From: a virus | DNA length: 57,307 nucleotides | IMG/VR virus record: IMGVR_UViG_3300007510_000008 | Location: 1 to 57,307 of that record | Direction: 5' to 3' (one strand) | Part shown: piece after piece, positions 35,270 through 44,256 of the stretch | Numbering within the stretch: position 1 is the stretch's first letter | Layout of the letters: every line of letters begins with the position of its first letter | Position numbers and translations under genes: made by a program | The notes under the pieces: model-generated | Databases searched by the model: none | What the model was told of the DNA's origin: nothing | Seen by the model: the letters and a program-made list of their open reading frames with translations, nothing else

Positions 35270-36203
35270 CTATGAGTTTGTGGACGGACCTTGGGGCGGT
35301 GGAAACCAATTCCTCAAGCATCTCTACAAGGAACTCGAAAAACGCGGACATACTATGATCGATAGTCGTTTGCGCGGTTATGCAGGAGAAGCAGAGGTTG
35401 TGCTAGTCAATGCTCATCACTTCGGAGAGGACTGCTATCGATCACCTAACGTTGCTTTGGTTCATCGTATTGATGGCCCTACGCAGCTAATACGTGGTCA
35501 TGATGAAGGCGTGGACAAAAGGCTTTGGGAAATGAACAAGCAAATGCATGCTACAGTTTTTCAATCCGATTGGAGCCTTCAGAAGAACCTTCAGCTTGGC
35601 TTTGTGCCGCATGACCACAAATCGGTGTACACAATTGTCAATGGTACAGACACCGAAATGTTTCCGTTCAAGAAACGAGAGATGGACATGCCCAATCGTG
35701 TTCGATTGATAACTGCAAGTTGGAGTGATAATCCACGTAAAGCGGCGTGGCTACTTCAACAGTTAGAGGACCGAATCGATTTTGAACAAAGAGCGATTGA
35801 GTACACTTTCATTGGTCGGTTGCCAGGAAAGTACAAGCAGATCAAGGTTAGTCCTGCTGTCTCTCCACCCTTCTTGAAGAATCATTATGATGAAGCGGAT
35901 ATCTACGTAGCACCTTCACAAAACGATCCCTGTTCCAATGCGGTAATTGAAGCGCAAGCTTGTGGCTTACCTGTACTGTATCTGGATGACGGAGGGCATC
36001 GGGAAATTGTAGGTGTTGGTGGGGAAGCTTTTCACGATCAAACCTTGTACAGTTTCTTGTGGGGGCTTAAGTCTATCTGCGAGAACTACAACAGACTCAC
36101 TCAGTTTATCGAAGTGAAGTCAATCGAAAAAGCCGCAGACGAATACGAGGAGGTTTTCCATGTCGCTATCGCAAATCTTAAGCGCAGTAAGAGACAAGAC
36201 TGA
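35253..36203 (+). CDS. Glycosyltransferase, GT4-like (GT-B), 316 aa
   Basis: The product begins MKILIDYEFVDGPWGGGNQF, a GT4-type N-terminus. It has VHRIDGPTQL, VNGTDTEMF, and the donor-site signature DIYVAPSQNDPCSNAVIEAQ followed by GLPVLYLDDGGHREIV. The start at 35253 follows GGAAGG. It overlaps the next gene by 44 bases. The HRIDGP/NGTD layout matches the transferase at 32606 (QRLDG, PNGT), so they are paralogues. Confidence 0.82.
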   Translation: MKILIDYEFVDGPWGGGNQFLKHLYKELEKRGHTMIDSRLRGYAGEAEVVLVNAHHFGEDCYRSPNVALVHRIDGPTQLIRGHDEGVDKRLWEMNKQMHATVFQSDWSLQKNLQLGFVPHDHKSVYTIVNGTDTEMFPFKKREMDMPNRVRLITASWSDNPRKAAWLLQQLEDRIDFEQRAIEYTFIGRLPGKYKQIKVSPAVSPPFLKNHYDEADIYVAPSQNDPCSNAVIEAQACGLPVLYLDDGGHREIVGVGGEAFHDQTLYSFLWGLKSICENYNRLTQFIEVKSIEKAADEYEEVFHVAIANLKRSKRQD

Positions 36204-36732
36204 GTACAAAACAACAACTACCGAAAAGCTCAAGGTTCAACTCTATGAGCAATGTGTTCTCGAAACCTACATGTGGGTGATGGAACTAGGATGCGATACA
36301 GGCAACACGACAGCCGCTCTTGCTCTCGCTATGAAGCAGAACGGTGGTAGGGTTCTAGCTATCGACAACGATCCTTTGCGTATTTCGAAAGCAATGAAAC
36401 TCATGGAGGAACTTGATCTTCAAGACCATGTAGTATTCAAGACAATGGATATCTATAGGCCCGAAGCATGGGAAGTAATAGGAAAGTATCCCATTGAGTT
36501 TGTGTTTGTAGATGCCATGCATGAAGGCGAGTATCCACGTTGGGATATTCAGAACATACGTAAACTCTTTCCCCGCATCCCTGTGGTGATGCACGATTAC
36601 GGCTTAGTTGGCGCGGGAGTCAAGAGTGCTATCGAGGCCGAAGGACAGATAGTTCGAAAGTTTCTAGGCATGGAAAAAGATTGGAATCCCCTCAAAGGGA
36701 ATACCGAAGATTGGGAGGCAGCTTTGATATGA
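36160..36732 (+). CDS. SAM-dependent methyltransferase, 190 aa
   Basis: Class I motifs: WVMELGCDTGNTTAALALA (motif I), RVLAIDNDPLRISKAM, EFVFVDAMHEGEYPRWDI, and VVMHDYGLVGAGV. AGGAGG precedes the start inside the upstream gene. Small-molecule or sugar methylation is likely. It overlaps the next gene by 4 bases. Confidence 0.8.
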   Translation: MSLSQILSAVRDKTEYKTTTTEKLKVQLYEQCVLETYMWVMELGCDTGNTTAALALAMKQNGGRVLAIDNDPLRISKAMKLMEELDLQDHVVFKTMDIYRPEAWEVIGKYPIEFVFVDAMHEGEYPRWDIQNIRKLFPRIPVVMHDYGLVGAGVKSAIEAEGQIVRKFLGMEKDWNPLKGNTEDWEAALI

Positions 36733-37430
36733 TCTCATTCATAACAGTAAACTACAAAGGAGATATCTGGATGGAGATTCTCCTTGAATCAATTGAACAA
36801 TCGATGAGCCACTTAAACTATGAAGTGGTTGTTGTATGTAATTCCCCTACAAAGCTAGACTATGGAAGGTGGTCAAATATCAAGTTAGTGGATAATACTA
36901 ACACAAAAGAAGTAGGAAGCCGAGGACATGCAGATGGGTTATCTATTGGATATAACAACTTAGATAAGGCATCTAAGTATGTGATTTTAGTAGATCAGGA
37001 TATCGCTTTTTTGTCTAAAAATTGGGATAAGAAGATTTCAGATTTGCTATCTAAATACGAGCTAGTATCGGGAGTATTTGAGGATCGGGCTTACAATAAG
37101 AATTTTTTCCGTCCTTACTTTATGGCTTTTGTAAAAGCCATTTTTGATGACGAGATTAAGTTCCGAGAGGGCCTATACCCAAACATTCCCATTGTGGATA
37201 CCGCAGGGAAACTATCACAATTCTGTTTCAAGAATAAGCTAAAAACTAAAGTGCTTCCGAATTCGCGGAATTGGCCCAAACAATATGATCGTCTTTATGA
37301 TTTTGGGGAGTCTATATACTTAGAAGAAGATAAACCGCTATGCCATCATGTAGGAAGGTCCGTTCCTAAAAATAATAGGAGTAGGAAGTGGTCTATTTGG
37401 GTAGAGGAATACTTTAAGGAGTCTGTATGA
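36729..37430 (+). CDS. Glycosyltransferase family 2-like protein, 233 aa
   Basis: GT-A motifs: ISFITVNYKGDIWMEILLES, NYEVVVVCNSPTK, and the donor/metal region KYVILVDQDIAFLSKNWDKK. Its DNA is noticeably more AT-rich than the glycosyltransferases before it (many TTA, ATA, AAA and AAT codons), suggesting a later arrival. The product would extend or cap the glycan. GGGAGG precedes the start. Confidence 0.75.
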   Translation: MISFITVNYKGDIWMEILLESIEQSMSHLNYEVVVVCNSPTKLDYGRWSNIKLVDNTNTKEVGSRGHADGLSIGYNNLDKASKYVILVDQDIAFLSKNWDKKISDLLSKYELVSGVFEDRAYNKNFFRPYFMAFVKAIFDDEIKFREGLYPNIPIVDTAGKLSQFCFKNKLKTKVLPNSRNWPKQYDRLYDFGESIYLEEDKPLCHHVGRSVPKNNRSRKWSIWVEEYFKESV

Positions 37431-38056
37431 ACGAGCTAACGAGATTAGCGAATCAATTCAATACTAATAAGGGAACTAGTTTCTCTGAAAAACATGGGTT
37501 CACAGACTTCTACTACAGGTATCTAAAAGATGAAAGAGATACCTATGAAAAAGTGTTTGAAATAGGTGTGCATAAGGGAGGCTCCATAAAAATGTGGTTG
37601 GCCTATTTCAATAAGGCTAAAGTCTTTGGTATGGACGATAGACATTTTGCGGACATCAATGATTCTAGATACACACTATTTAAGGGGGATCAGGCAGATC
37701 GTGAATGTCTCGAAAAATTCATATCTGAATTCGGAGGAGACTTTGATTTGATTCTTGATGACGGTGGGCATCACATGAAACAACAGCAGATAAGTTTTGG
37801 TTTTCTATTCCCCTACGTTAAACCAGAGGGCTACTACGTTATCGAGGATCTTCATACGTCTAAATTAGGGGGGAAGTTTATCGATGATAAAGATTTCCCA
37901 AAGACCCTACCCCTTGTTGAAACTCTAAAAGAGTCCAATCAATTTCCTAGTAAATACCTGACAGAAGAAGAAATTGAATACATACAGGATAGTATAGAAT
38001 TCGTAGAGATATTCTATGGCTCTGGAATAACAGCTATCATAAAGAAAAAAGCATAG
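37427..38056 (+). CDS. Methyltransferase (macrocin O-methyltransferase-like), 209 aa
   Basis: The N-terminus LANQFNTNKGTSFSEKHGFT, then KVFEIGVHKGGSIKMWLAYF, DDRHF, DFDLILDDGGHHMKQQQISF and GYYVIEDLHTSK match the macrocin O-methyltransferase/cephalosporin hydroxylase group, which acts on sugars or polyketides. Like the previous gene it is AT-rich. The start overlaps that gene's stop (ATGA). It is the last gene before the terminase. Confidence 0.78.
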   Translation: MNELTRLANQFNTNKGTSFSEKHGFTDFYYRYLKDERDTYEKVFEIGVHKGGSIKMWLAYFNKAKVFGMDDRHFADINDSRYTLFKGDQADRECLEKFISEFGGDFDLILDDGGHHMKQQQISFGFLFPYVKPEGYYVIEDLHTSKLGGKFIDDKDFPKTLPLVETLKESNQFPSKYLTEEEIEYIQDSIEFVEIFYGSGITAIIKKKA

Positions 38057-38057
38057 A

Positions 38058-39635
38058 ATGGATATACAACAACAACGTCAAGAGTTTGTCAAGTGTGCAA
38101 GGGATTGTCTTTACTTCCTGCTTACGTTTGGAAAGGTGCGACACCCAATGAAGGGATTGATTCCTTTCAAAATGTACGACTTTCAAGAGGAAACGCTAGG
38201 GGACTTCCTAACGAACCGATTTACGATCATCCTCAAGAGTAGACAGCTTGGCTTGTCAACACTTGTGGCTGGTCACTGTGCGTGGCTCATGATCTTTCAT
38301 CCTAACAAAGAGATCTTGGTTATCGCTACCAAACAGTCAACCGCTATCAACTTCATTACGAAGGTGAAAGTGTTCATGAGGTATCTACCAGATTTCCTCA
38401 AGCCCGAGCTTACGTCCGACAACCAACAGAGCGTAACAATTGCTAATGGCTCTACGTGTACAGCCTCTCCATCTTCAGATGATGCGGGACGAAGCGAAGC
38501 TTTATCATTGTTGGTGCTTGATGAAGCTGCCTTTATTAAGAACATTGACGTTCTATGGACCGCTGCGTATCCTACCTTATCAACGGGTGGTGACGCTATC
38601 ATTCTTTCGACTCCGAATGGTCAGGGTAACTTCTTCCACAAAATGTTTGTGGAGGCCGAATCAGAACTAAACGACTTCAAGCCTATCACTCTCAATTGGG
38701 ATCTTCATCCCGAGCGTGATCAGGATTGGTGGGAAGATTCGTTCAAGGCTCTTAGCTTTGACAAGCAGCGCATGGCGCAGGAATATGAATGCTCATTCAT
38801 TGCTTCAGGTAACACGGTAGTTGATGCTGAATCGCTGCAATGGTATCGCAAGCACAAGATGAAAGACCCAATCAGTAAGTCTGGTCCCAACAATGCTATT
38901 TGGCGTTGGCGTGATCTTAAGAATGATCCTACCCTTATGGACCGAGAGTTCATCATTACGGCTGACGTTGCGCGTGGTGATGGAAAGGACTTCTCTACCT
39001 ATGAGGTCTTTGACTTAACCAACTATGAACAGATAGAAGAATTCAAGGGTAAGGTAACTACGACTGAATTTGTTCAACTTTTGCTTAAGGCCGCGACTAC
39101 TTATAAGAAAGCGCAAATCGTAGTAGAAAACAACGGTTTGGGGTGGGCTGTAGCTAGTTCGCTCGTAGAATCAGGCTATTCCAATATCTACTACACTAGC
39201 AGAGCGCAAAAGACAAAAGTGAATCCCTATGCTCCTGTTGAGTCAGAAGTGAAAATGGTCCCAGGATTCACCATGTCACCATTAGTTCGTCCTAGAGTCA
39301 TTGACGCTATGGTTGAGCTAATGAACCCGAGAACGTTACAGGTTTACTCAAAGAGGCTGCTCGATGAGCTTGACGTTTTCATTTGGTACAACGGTAAAGC
39401 ACAAGCGATGCAAAGCTACAATGATGACCTTGTTATTCCTCTTGCAACAGCTTGCTACTTGAGATATGAGGCGCAACGAAACTCACACCAAGCCCTTGAT
39501 GTTGAGTATTACACGCCTGACTTTCAGACCTTTGCAGAAGTGCTGGAACCACAGATAACGCCACAGGGAATTCCAGGGGAAGATCCTTGGGAAGATCCAG
39601 ATCTAGGGGATCTTCGCTGGCTGCTTAATGACTAG
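38058..39635 (+). CDS. 17: Large terminase subunit (T4 gp17-like)
   Basis: The 525-residue DNA-packaging motor has Walker A S61-RQLGLST68, Walker B LLVLDEAA (151-158, catalytic E156), motif III ILSTPNGQGN, and a C-terminal RNase H-fold nuclease with TADVARGDGKDFST and the later acidic site YNDDLVIPLA. It cuts concatemers and pumps DNA into proheads through the portal encoded next. Length is somewhat below T4 gp17 (610 aa). No small terminase gene is recognisable beside it. Confidence 0.92.
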   Translation: MDIQQQRQEFVKCARDCLYFLLTFGKVRHPMKGLIPFKMYDFQEETLGDFLTNRFTIILKSRQLGLSTLVAGHCAWLMIFHPNKEILVIATKQSTAINFITKVKVFMRYLPDFLKPELTSDNQQSVTIANGSTCTASPSSDDAGRSEALSLLVLDEAAFIKNIDVLWTAAYPTLSTGGDAIILSTPNGQGNFFHKMFVEAESELNDFKPITLNWDLHPERDQDWWEDSFKALSFDKQRMAQEYECSFIASGNTVVDAESLQWYRKHKMKDPISKSGPNNAIWRWRDLKNDPTLMDREFIITADVARGDGKDFSTYEVFDLTNYEQIEEFKGKVTTTEFVQLLLKAATTYKKAQIVVENNGLGWAVASSLVESGYSNIYYTSRAQKTKVNPYAPVESEVKMVPGFTMSPLVRPRVIDAMVELMNPRTLQVYSKRLLDELDVFIWYNGKAQAMQSYNDDLVIPLATACYLRYEAQRNSHQALDVEYYTPDFQTFAEVLEPQITPQGIPGEDPWEDPDLGDLRWLLND

Positions 39636-39643
39636 GGGAAACG

Positions 39644-41293
39644 ATGCCTATAAAGCCAACAACCTTTAGAACAATGATCGATGCGAGTAAGGAACGCAGA
39701 CCAACCGACTATTCGGGTTTGGCGCGTAAGATTTCTCCGCACAGGCCAAAGTCTGTCTATTATGACGATCTTGGCGATAACGTAAGTACAACTCAGAAGA
39801 TCATTGATCGTTTGTCGGACAAGGTTTCCTATACCTTCTATCAGCAAGCGATTGATAATTCTCAGGTACATGATCGTAAGGCTCGATACACCGACTTTGA
39901 AATGATGGAGTTTGAACCCATGATTTCTTCGGCGTTGGATATCTATGCAGACGAATGCACGATCTTCAATGAAGAAGGTAAAGTCGTTTCGATCTATTCC
40001 GATGACAAGAAGAACAAGGAATACCTTGAGGATTTCTTCTACAATATCCTAGACATTGAGAACAACGCATGGGCATGGGTCCGAAATCTCTGTAAGTACG
40101 GTGATGTTTTCATGTACACCGAGACAGAGGAAACCAACGGGATTGTCCGCGTCCTACCTTTGCCTTCTGTTGAGATCGCAAAGGAAATGGGATTCGATGA
40201 GGACAATCCCGAGAAGATCAGATACCAATGGTTACGGCTTGAAAGCGCGTCTGGACAGTTCTTTACTTCTGGACTACAAGACAAGCCCTACATTGAGGAC
40301 ATTAATATGGCGCATTTCGCCTTGGGCGGGGACGATAGATTTAAGCCCTATAGCCGAGGCATCCTAGACTCAGCGCGTAGAATCTTCAAACAGCTAACAA
40401 TGCTTGAGGACGCGATGATGGTCTATCGTATTACACGTGCGCCCGAGCGTAGAGTGTTCAACATCGAAGTCGGAAACATGAATCCGAAAGACGTTGGGGA
40501 CTATCTTGAGTCTGTAAAGAGAAAGCTCAAGAAAACAAGCACAGTAGAAAAAGACTCTGGAATGACCCACCTTCGCTACAATCCTATGGCTGTAGATGAG
40601 GATTATATCCTTCCCTCTAGAGGTGGGGTTTCTTCACAGATCGACACGCTGCCAGGAGCGCAGCACCTTAGCGACATTGATGACATTGAGTATATTCAGA
40701 AGAAGCTATTCTCTGTTCTCAAAGTACCGAAGTCCTACCTAACTTACGAGGAAGAAATCTCTGCCAAGAGCCTCTTGTCTCAAGAGGACGTTAGATTCTC
40801 TCGTACCATTCAACGCATCCAGAAGGCTTTCCTTGCGGGACTAACACGCCTTGCCATCATCCACCTATATCTCAAGGGTGTGCATGAGGATGACGTTCTA
40901 AACTTCCAGCTTACCATGACTAATCCTTCACATCAGGCCGAGTTGATGCAAGCGGCTTTGTGGATGGAACGTATCAGTCTATTCAAAGAAGCTACTGGTA
41001 AGGATCAGGCATTCTCTGTCGAGTATGCTATGCAGAACTTTCTCAAAATGTCCGATGAGGAAATCAAGCGTGAGCTTGGTCGAATCAAGAAGAACAACCA
41101 CGATGAGCTTGAGTCCGAAGAAGGCGAAATGTGGGATGATGAGGGTGAGGATCGGGAGAACTACGACACGGGAGAAATGGGCGTAGACAAACCCGATACG
41201 GATAGTCCTATGGCTATGGAGAGCAACAAAGCTTTCGTAGGCAAAGTGTACAAAGAGATAACTACACTTTTGAAGGAGAATGCACATGATTAA
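39644..41293 (+). CDS. 20: Portal protein (T4 gp20-like)
   Basis: The 549-residue protein has gp20-family features: MMEFEPMISSALDIYADECT near 87, PYSRGILDSARRIFKQL, EDAMMVYRITRAPERRVFNI, and PKSYLTYEEEISAKSLLSQE. It forms the dodecameric channel at one vertex for DNA entry and exit. The C-terminal 70 residues are acidic and probably flexible. GGGG precedes the start 5-8 bases away. Length is close to T4 gp20 (524 aa). Confidence 0.9.
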   Translation: MPIKPTTFRTMIDASKERRPTDYSGLARKISPHRPKSVYYDDLGDNVSTTQKIIDRLSDKVSYTFYQQAIDNSQVHDRKARYTDFEMMEFEPMISSALDIYADECTIFNEEGKVVSIYSDDKKNKEYLEDFFYNILDIENNAWAWVRNLCKYGDVFMYTETEETNGIVRVLPLPSVEIAKEMGFDEDNPEKIRYQWLRLESASGQFFTSGLQDKPYIEDINMAHFALGGDDRFKPYSRGILDSARRIFKQLTMLEDAMMVYRITRAPERRVFNIEVGNMNPKDVGDYLESVKRKLKKTSTVEKDSGMTHLRYNPMAVDEDYILPSRGGVSSQIDTLPGAQHLSDIDDIEYIQKKLFSVLKVPKSYLTYEEEISAKSLLSQEDVRFSRTIQRIQKAFLAGLTRLAIIHLYLKGVHEDDVLNFQLTMTNPSHQAELMQAALWMERISLFKEATGKDQAFSVEYAMQNFLKMSDEEIKRELGRIKKNNHDELESEEGEMWDDEGEDRENYDTGEMGVDKPDTDSPMAMESNKAFVGKVYKEITTLLKENAHD

Positions 41294-42152
41294 CTCTGGT
41301 CTAATCTTCGAAATGCTATCGTATTCGTTCATCGAATCATTACTTCATAGGGACTTAGATAGGGCAAAGATCTATCATGGCCTTATGCATGAGCATTTTC
41401 ATTCAGAAGCGGCACTTCACAAGGAAGCGGTTGTCTTTAATCACTTGATTCATGCTAAGACAAGAACCAAGATGGGGGCAAAAAAGAAAGTAAAAAATGC
41501 TCTTGCTTTCCTTCCCGAAGGGGAACAGGTGAGCCGAGAGTATGCTAGACTCATTTCGTCCCTTAAACGCACGAAAATACTGCAAGAAATAGAAGATACG
41601 TTCATCAATATTGACGATGAGTACAACAATATGTTCTCAGCAATCAATATTGCGCTTGAGGCGCATCAGACGGGAATTCAGGACAAAAGAACTACTGAAG
41701 AACTGTACGAGCATCTAACGCGAAAAAACGTAGGTGCGGTCAAGAAGTACAACAAGTTTTTCAACGATAAGATGGAACTAGTCTCTATGGCTATGAAGAA
41801 AGACCTAGACCCGCTAGAAGAACAGTTCATCTTGGATGCCCTAGAATCAGAAAACTCCTTCTCAGATTTCATGATGAAGGAATTCACGAAGGTTGACGCT
41901 CGACTACGGGAGCGCGTTGAACTCATTTCTGAGCTAGGGGCGTTGGGTAAGATTGGCGTTGGGGCAGCGGTGGTTGGTTTGATTGTGAAAAAGCTTGACG
42001 AAATCAAGCAAGCGGTTCAGAAACAGACCAAGGAAGTTGTCCACTCTGTTAAGTCAATAAAGAGGGAATCCTACTTCGAAGTCCTAACTGATTGTAAGGA
42101 CTTACTAGAAGAAGCCGACAAAATCATCAAAAAAGTAAAGAAGGATTCATAA
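41286..42152 (+). CDS. Unknown helical head-region protein, 288 aa
   Basis: The ATG at 41286 lies 7 bases after AAGGAG and is preferred over one two codons earlier. The product is almost entirely helical, with a Gly/Ala/Val-rich hydrophobic stretch (LGALGKIGVGAAVVGLIVKK, about 219-238) followed by a Lys-rich amphipathic helix. It occupies the position of T4 genes 67/68 (prohead core proteins), between portal and protease, but is much larger and shows no clear homology by eye. A core or internal head protein is the likeliest role. Confidence 0.6.
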   Translation: MINSGLIFEMLSYSFIESLLHRDLDRAKIYHGLMHEHFHSEAALHKEAVVFNHLIHAKTRTKMGAKKKVKNALAFLPEGEQVSREYARLISSLKRTKILQEIEDTFINIDDEYNNMFSAINIALEAHQTGIQDKRTTEELYEHLTRKNVGAVKKYNKFFNDKMELVSMAMKKDLDPLEEQFILDALESENSFSDFMMKEFTKVDARLRERVELISELGALGKIGVGAAVVGLIVKKLDEIKQAVQKQTKEVVHSVKSIKRESYFEVLTDCKDLLEEADKIIKKVKKDS

Positions 42153-42736
42153 TGAAAGGCATTATAACAGAAACAACGCTAATTAATATAAATGAATCTC
42201 TAATTAGAGAAGCTGTAAAGGCCATTGAAACCGAACAGCCTTTAATCATTCGGGGTCCATTGCAAAAAGCCGATGAGAAGAATCGTAACGGGCGCATCTA
42301 CGCGAAAGACATTCTTGAACGTGAGATGAGCAAGTATCAGAGGCTAGTGGATGAGAATCGTGCCTTGGGTGAGTTAGATCACCCTACGACTCCCGAAGTT
42401 AACCTTCAGAATGCCTCTCATTTGATCAGGCGTTTCTGGTGGAACGGACTCGTTATTGAAGGCGAAGTCGAGATTTTGAATACACCCGCAGGGAAGATTG
42501 CAAAACAGCTAATAGCCTCCAAAGTTCCATTAGGCATTAGCTCAAGAGGTGTTGGCAGCGTAGATGGAGACAACTACGTGCAAGAGGATTATCAGTTGAT
42601 TTGTTATGACTTGGTATCCATGCCTTCGACTCATGGAGCATTCCTGCATGAAAGTGAAAACTTTGGAGAGGTTAGAAAAGTGGTTGACGTATCCGAATTC
42701 CTAGAGAAGTCGGCGCACTTTTTGAACAAGTATTAA
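42152..42736 (+). CDS. 21: Prohead protease (T4 gp21-like)
   Basis: The 194-residue protein carries the catalytic His in GELDHPTTPE (H77) and Ser in LGISSRGVGS (S130 or S131), with NRNGRIY upstream, as in gp21-type serine proteases. It cleaves scaffold and capsid proteins during head maturation and then itself. It is coupled to the previous gene (TAATG). Length is close to T4 gp21 (212 aa). Confidence 0.9.
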   Translation: MKGIITETTLININESLIREAVKAIETEQPLIIRGPLQKADEKNRNGRIYAKDILEREMSKYQRLVDENRALGELDHPTTPEVNLQNASHLIRRFWWNGLVIEGEVEILNTPAGKIAKQLIASKVPLGISSRGVGSVDGDNYVQEDYQLICYDLVSMPSTHGAFLHESENFGEVRKVVDVSEFLEKSAHFLNKY

Positions 42737-42745
42737 GGAGACAAA

Positions 42746-43717
42746 ATGCGTAAGAAAATCAAAGATCTATTCTTGAATGAAGTTGAAGAACTTGATGAAG
42801 AACTAGACGGCGATTACGAGGACGAGGAAGTAATTGACGGCGATGACGAAGAAGATGCCGAAGAAGTTACTGAGGAAACAGATACCCCTTCAGCCGAGGG
42901 TGGAGATGCTCCTGCCTTTGATTCCGACGAAGAAGATGACCTTCTAGGCGAGGAAGATGAGGAGGAATTCTCTGACGATGATGAAGGCGATGACGATAAC
43001 GTTGATATCGACATTCATACCGATGATGAATCTCATGATGATGAAGAAGTCGAAGTGGATGACGATGAAGGCGATGAGGAAGTCGCTGTTGATCTAGGCG
43101 ATGAGGATACTGAACCCTCTGGTGATGAAACCGCTGTCGATGATCTTGACGATGAGGATGAAGCTGAAATCGAAGTTGATGAAGCTACAGACGAACTCGA
43201 CCTAGATTACCCTGAAGGTGAACTCGCTGATGAGGAAGATGATGAGGAAATCCTAGAAGTCTTTGACGATGAAATCGAGGACGAGGAAGATGACGAAGAA
43301 TTAGAGGATGAACCTTACATGGAATCATACAAGAGACTCAACAAGAAAATGAATGCTCTCATCAAGGAGCATAAGAAGCTAAGAAAGGTCGTCAAGGCTC
43401 AGAAGGCTTCTATTAATGAAACCGATCTGTATCTATCTAAGATCGCTGTAACAACTCGCTTGCTATCTAGTGAGAACCTATCTGCCAAGCAGAAGTCTCA
43501 CATCATTGAAGCCATCGACCGCGCAAAGAATGAGAAGGAAGTTAAGAAGATCTATAACGTCCTCTCCGAAAGCTTTGCTCTTGGTAACATTGGTAAGGGT
43601 ATCAAGGAAATCATCAAGGAAACTACGATGACGAGTTCTTCTTCAACAACAAGTCCTACACTCATTGAGACTGTGGACGTTAAGAGAATGCAGCACTTGG
43701 CTGGAATTTCTGACTAA
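42746..43717 (+). CDS. 22: Prohead scaffolding protein (T4 gp22-like position)
   Basis: A 323-residue protein whose first about 190 residues are overwhelmingly Asp/Glu, followed by a helical region (SYKRLNKKMNALIKEHKKLR) and a C-terminus DVKRMQHLAGI. The place between protease and capsid, the acidity and the coiled-coil C-terminal half fit a scaffold that forms the prohead core and is degraded by the protease. The extreme acidic tract is longer than I would expect for gp22. AAGGAG precedes the start. Confidence 0.75.
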   Translation: MRKKIKDLFLNEVEELDEELDGDYEDEEVIDGDDEEDAEEVTEETDTPSAEGGDAPAFDSDEEDDLLGEEDEEEFSDDDEGDDDNVDIDIHTDDESHDDEEVEVDDDEGDEEVAVDLGDEDTEPSGDETAVDDLDDEDEAEIEVDEATDELDLDYPEGELADEEDDEEILEVFDDEIEDEEDDEELEDEPYMESYKRLNKKMNALIKEHKKLRKVVKAQKASINETDLYLSKIAVTTRLLSSENLSAKQKSHIIEAIDRAKNEKEVKKIYNVLSESFALGNIGKGIKEIIKETTMTSSSSTTSPTLIETVDVKRMQHLAGISD

Positions 43718-43740
43718 ACCATTGACCAAGGTGGTTTGTC

Positions 43741-44256
43741 ATGAACAGTCATAAGATACTGGAACACTCATTTCTGATGACTTCCGAAGGCTTACTACGT
43801 GAGCTTTCGAGAGTGAAACCAGAAAAGGTCGTTGAAGAAAAGGTAGCCGTAAAGCCCCGCCAGCCTAAGAAAAAGGTGAAACGCGAGGCTACGAAGCCGC
43901 CCGTAGTTGTAGAGCAACCCGTGATAGAGGAAGATATGACACACTTCAACGACCACTTTGAAACGCTTTTGGAGAATGAGATGCTACGTGAGCTATTAGG
44001 TTCGCTTGGTTCTGCTCTAAAGCGCGAGAAGAAACTATTTAATGAACAGCTAAAGCACTCTCAATCTAAATTGACAGAGAAAATAAGGTTACTGGAAGCA
44101 GACAAAGAGCGGTTGATACAAGAGCAAGAAGAATTGAAGGCTAATGCTGAAACAGAACAAACTGAAACCAAAAGACTAGCACGTACAATGCAGTACAATG
44201 CTGGTCTAGATCCTTTCACTAATGCTGAAAAGCAGGAGACTAGTAAAGATGAATAA
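43741..44256 (+). CDS. Coiled-coil head-assembly protein, 171 aa
   Basis: A basic Pro/Lys/Val-rich linker (about 25-60) is followed by a long coiled coil (KREKKLFNEQLKHSQSKLTE, then LEADKERLIQEQEELKANAE). It lies between scaffold and major capsid protein and overlaps the capsid gene by 8 bases. It may be a second core component or capsid chaperone. AAGGTGG lies upstream of the start. Confidence 0.6.
   Translation: MNSHKILEHSFLMTSEGLLRELSRVKPEKVVEEKVAVKPRQPKKKVKREATKPPVVVEQPVIEEDMTHFNDHFETLLENEMLRELLGSLGSALKREKKLFNEQLKHSQSKLTEKIRLLEADKERLIQEQEELKANAETEQTETKRLARTMQYNAGLDPFTNAEKQETSKDE

Noticed and set aside
37427-39635. Search for a small terminase (gp16-like) gene next to the large subunit
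   Set aside because: No short helix-turn-helix gene lies beside the terminase in this window; the methyltransferase upstream is unrelated.
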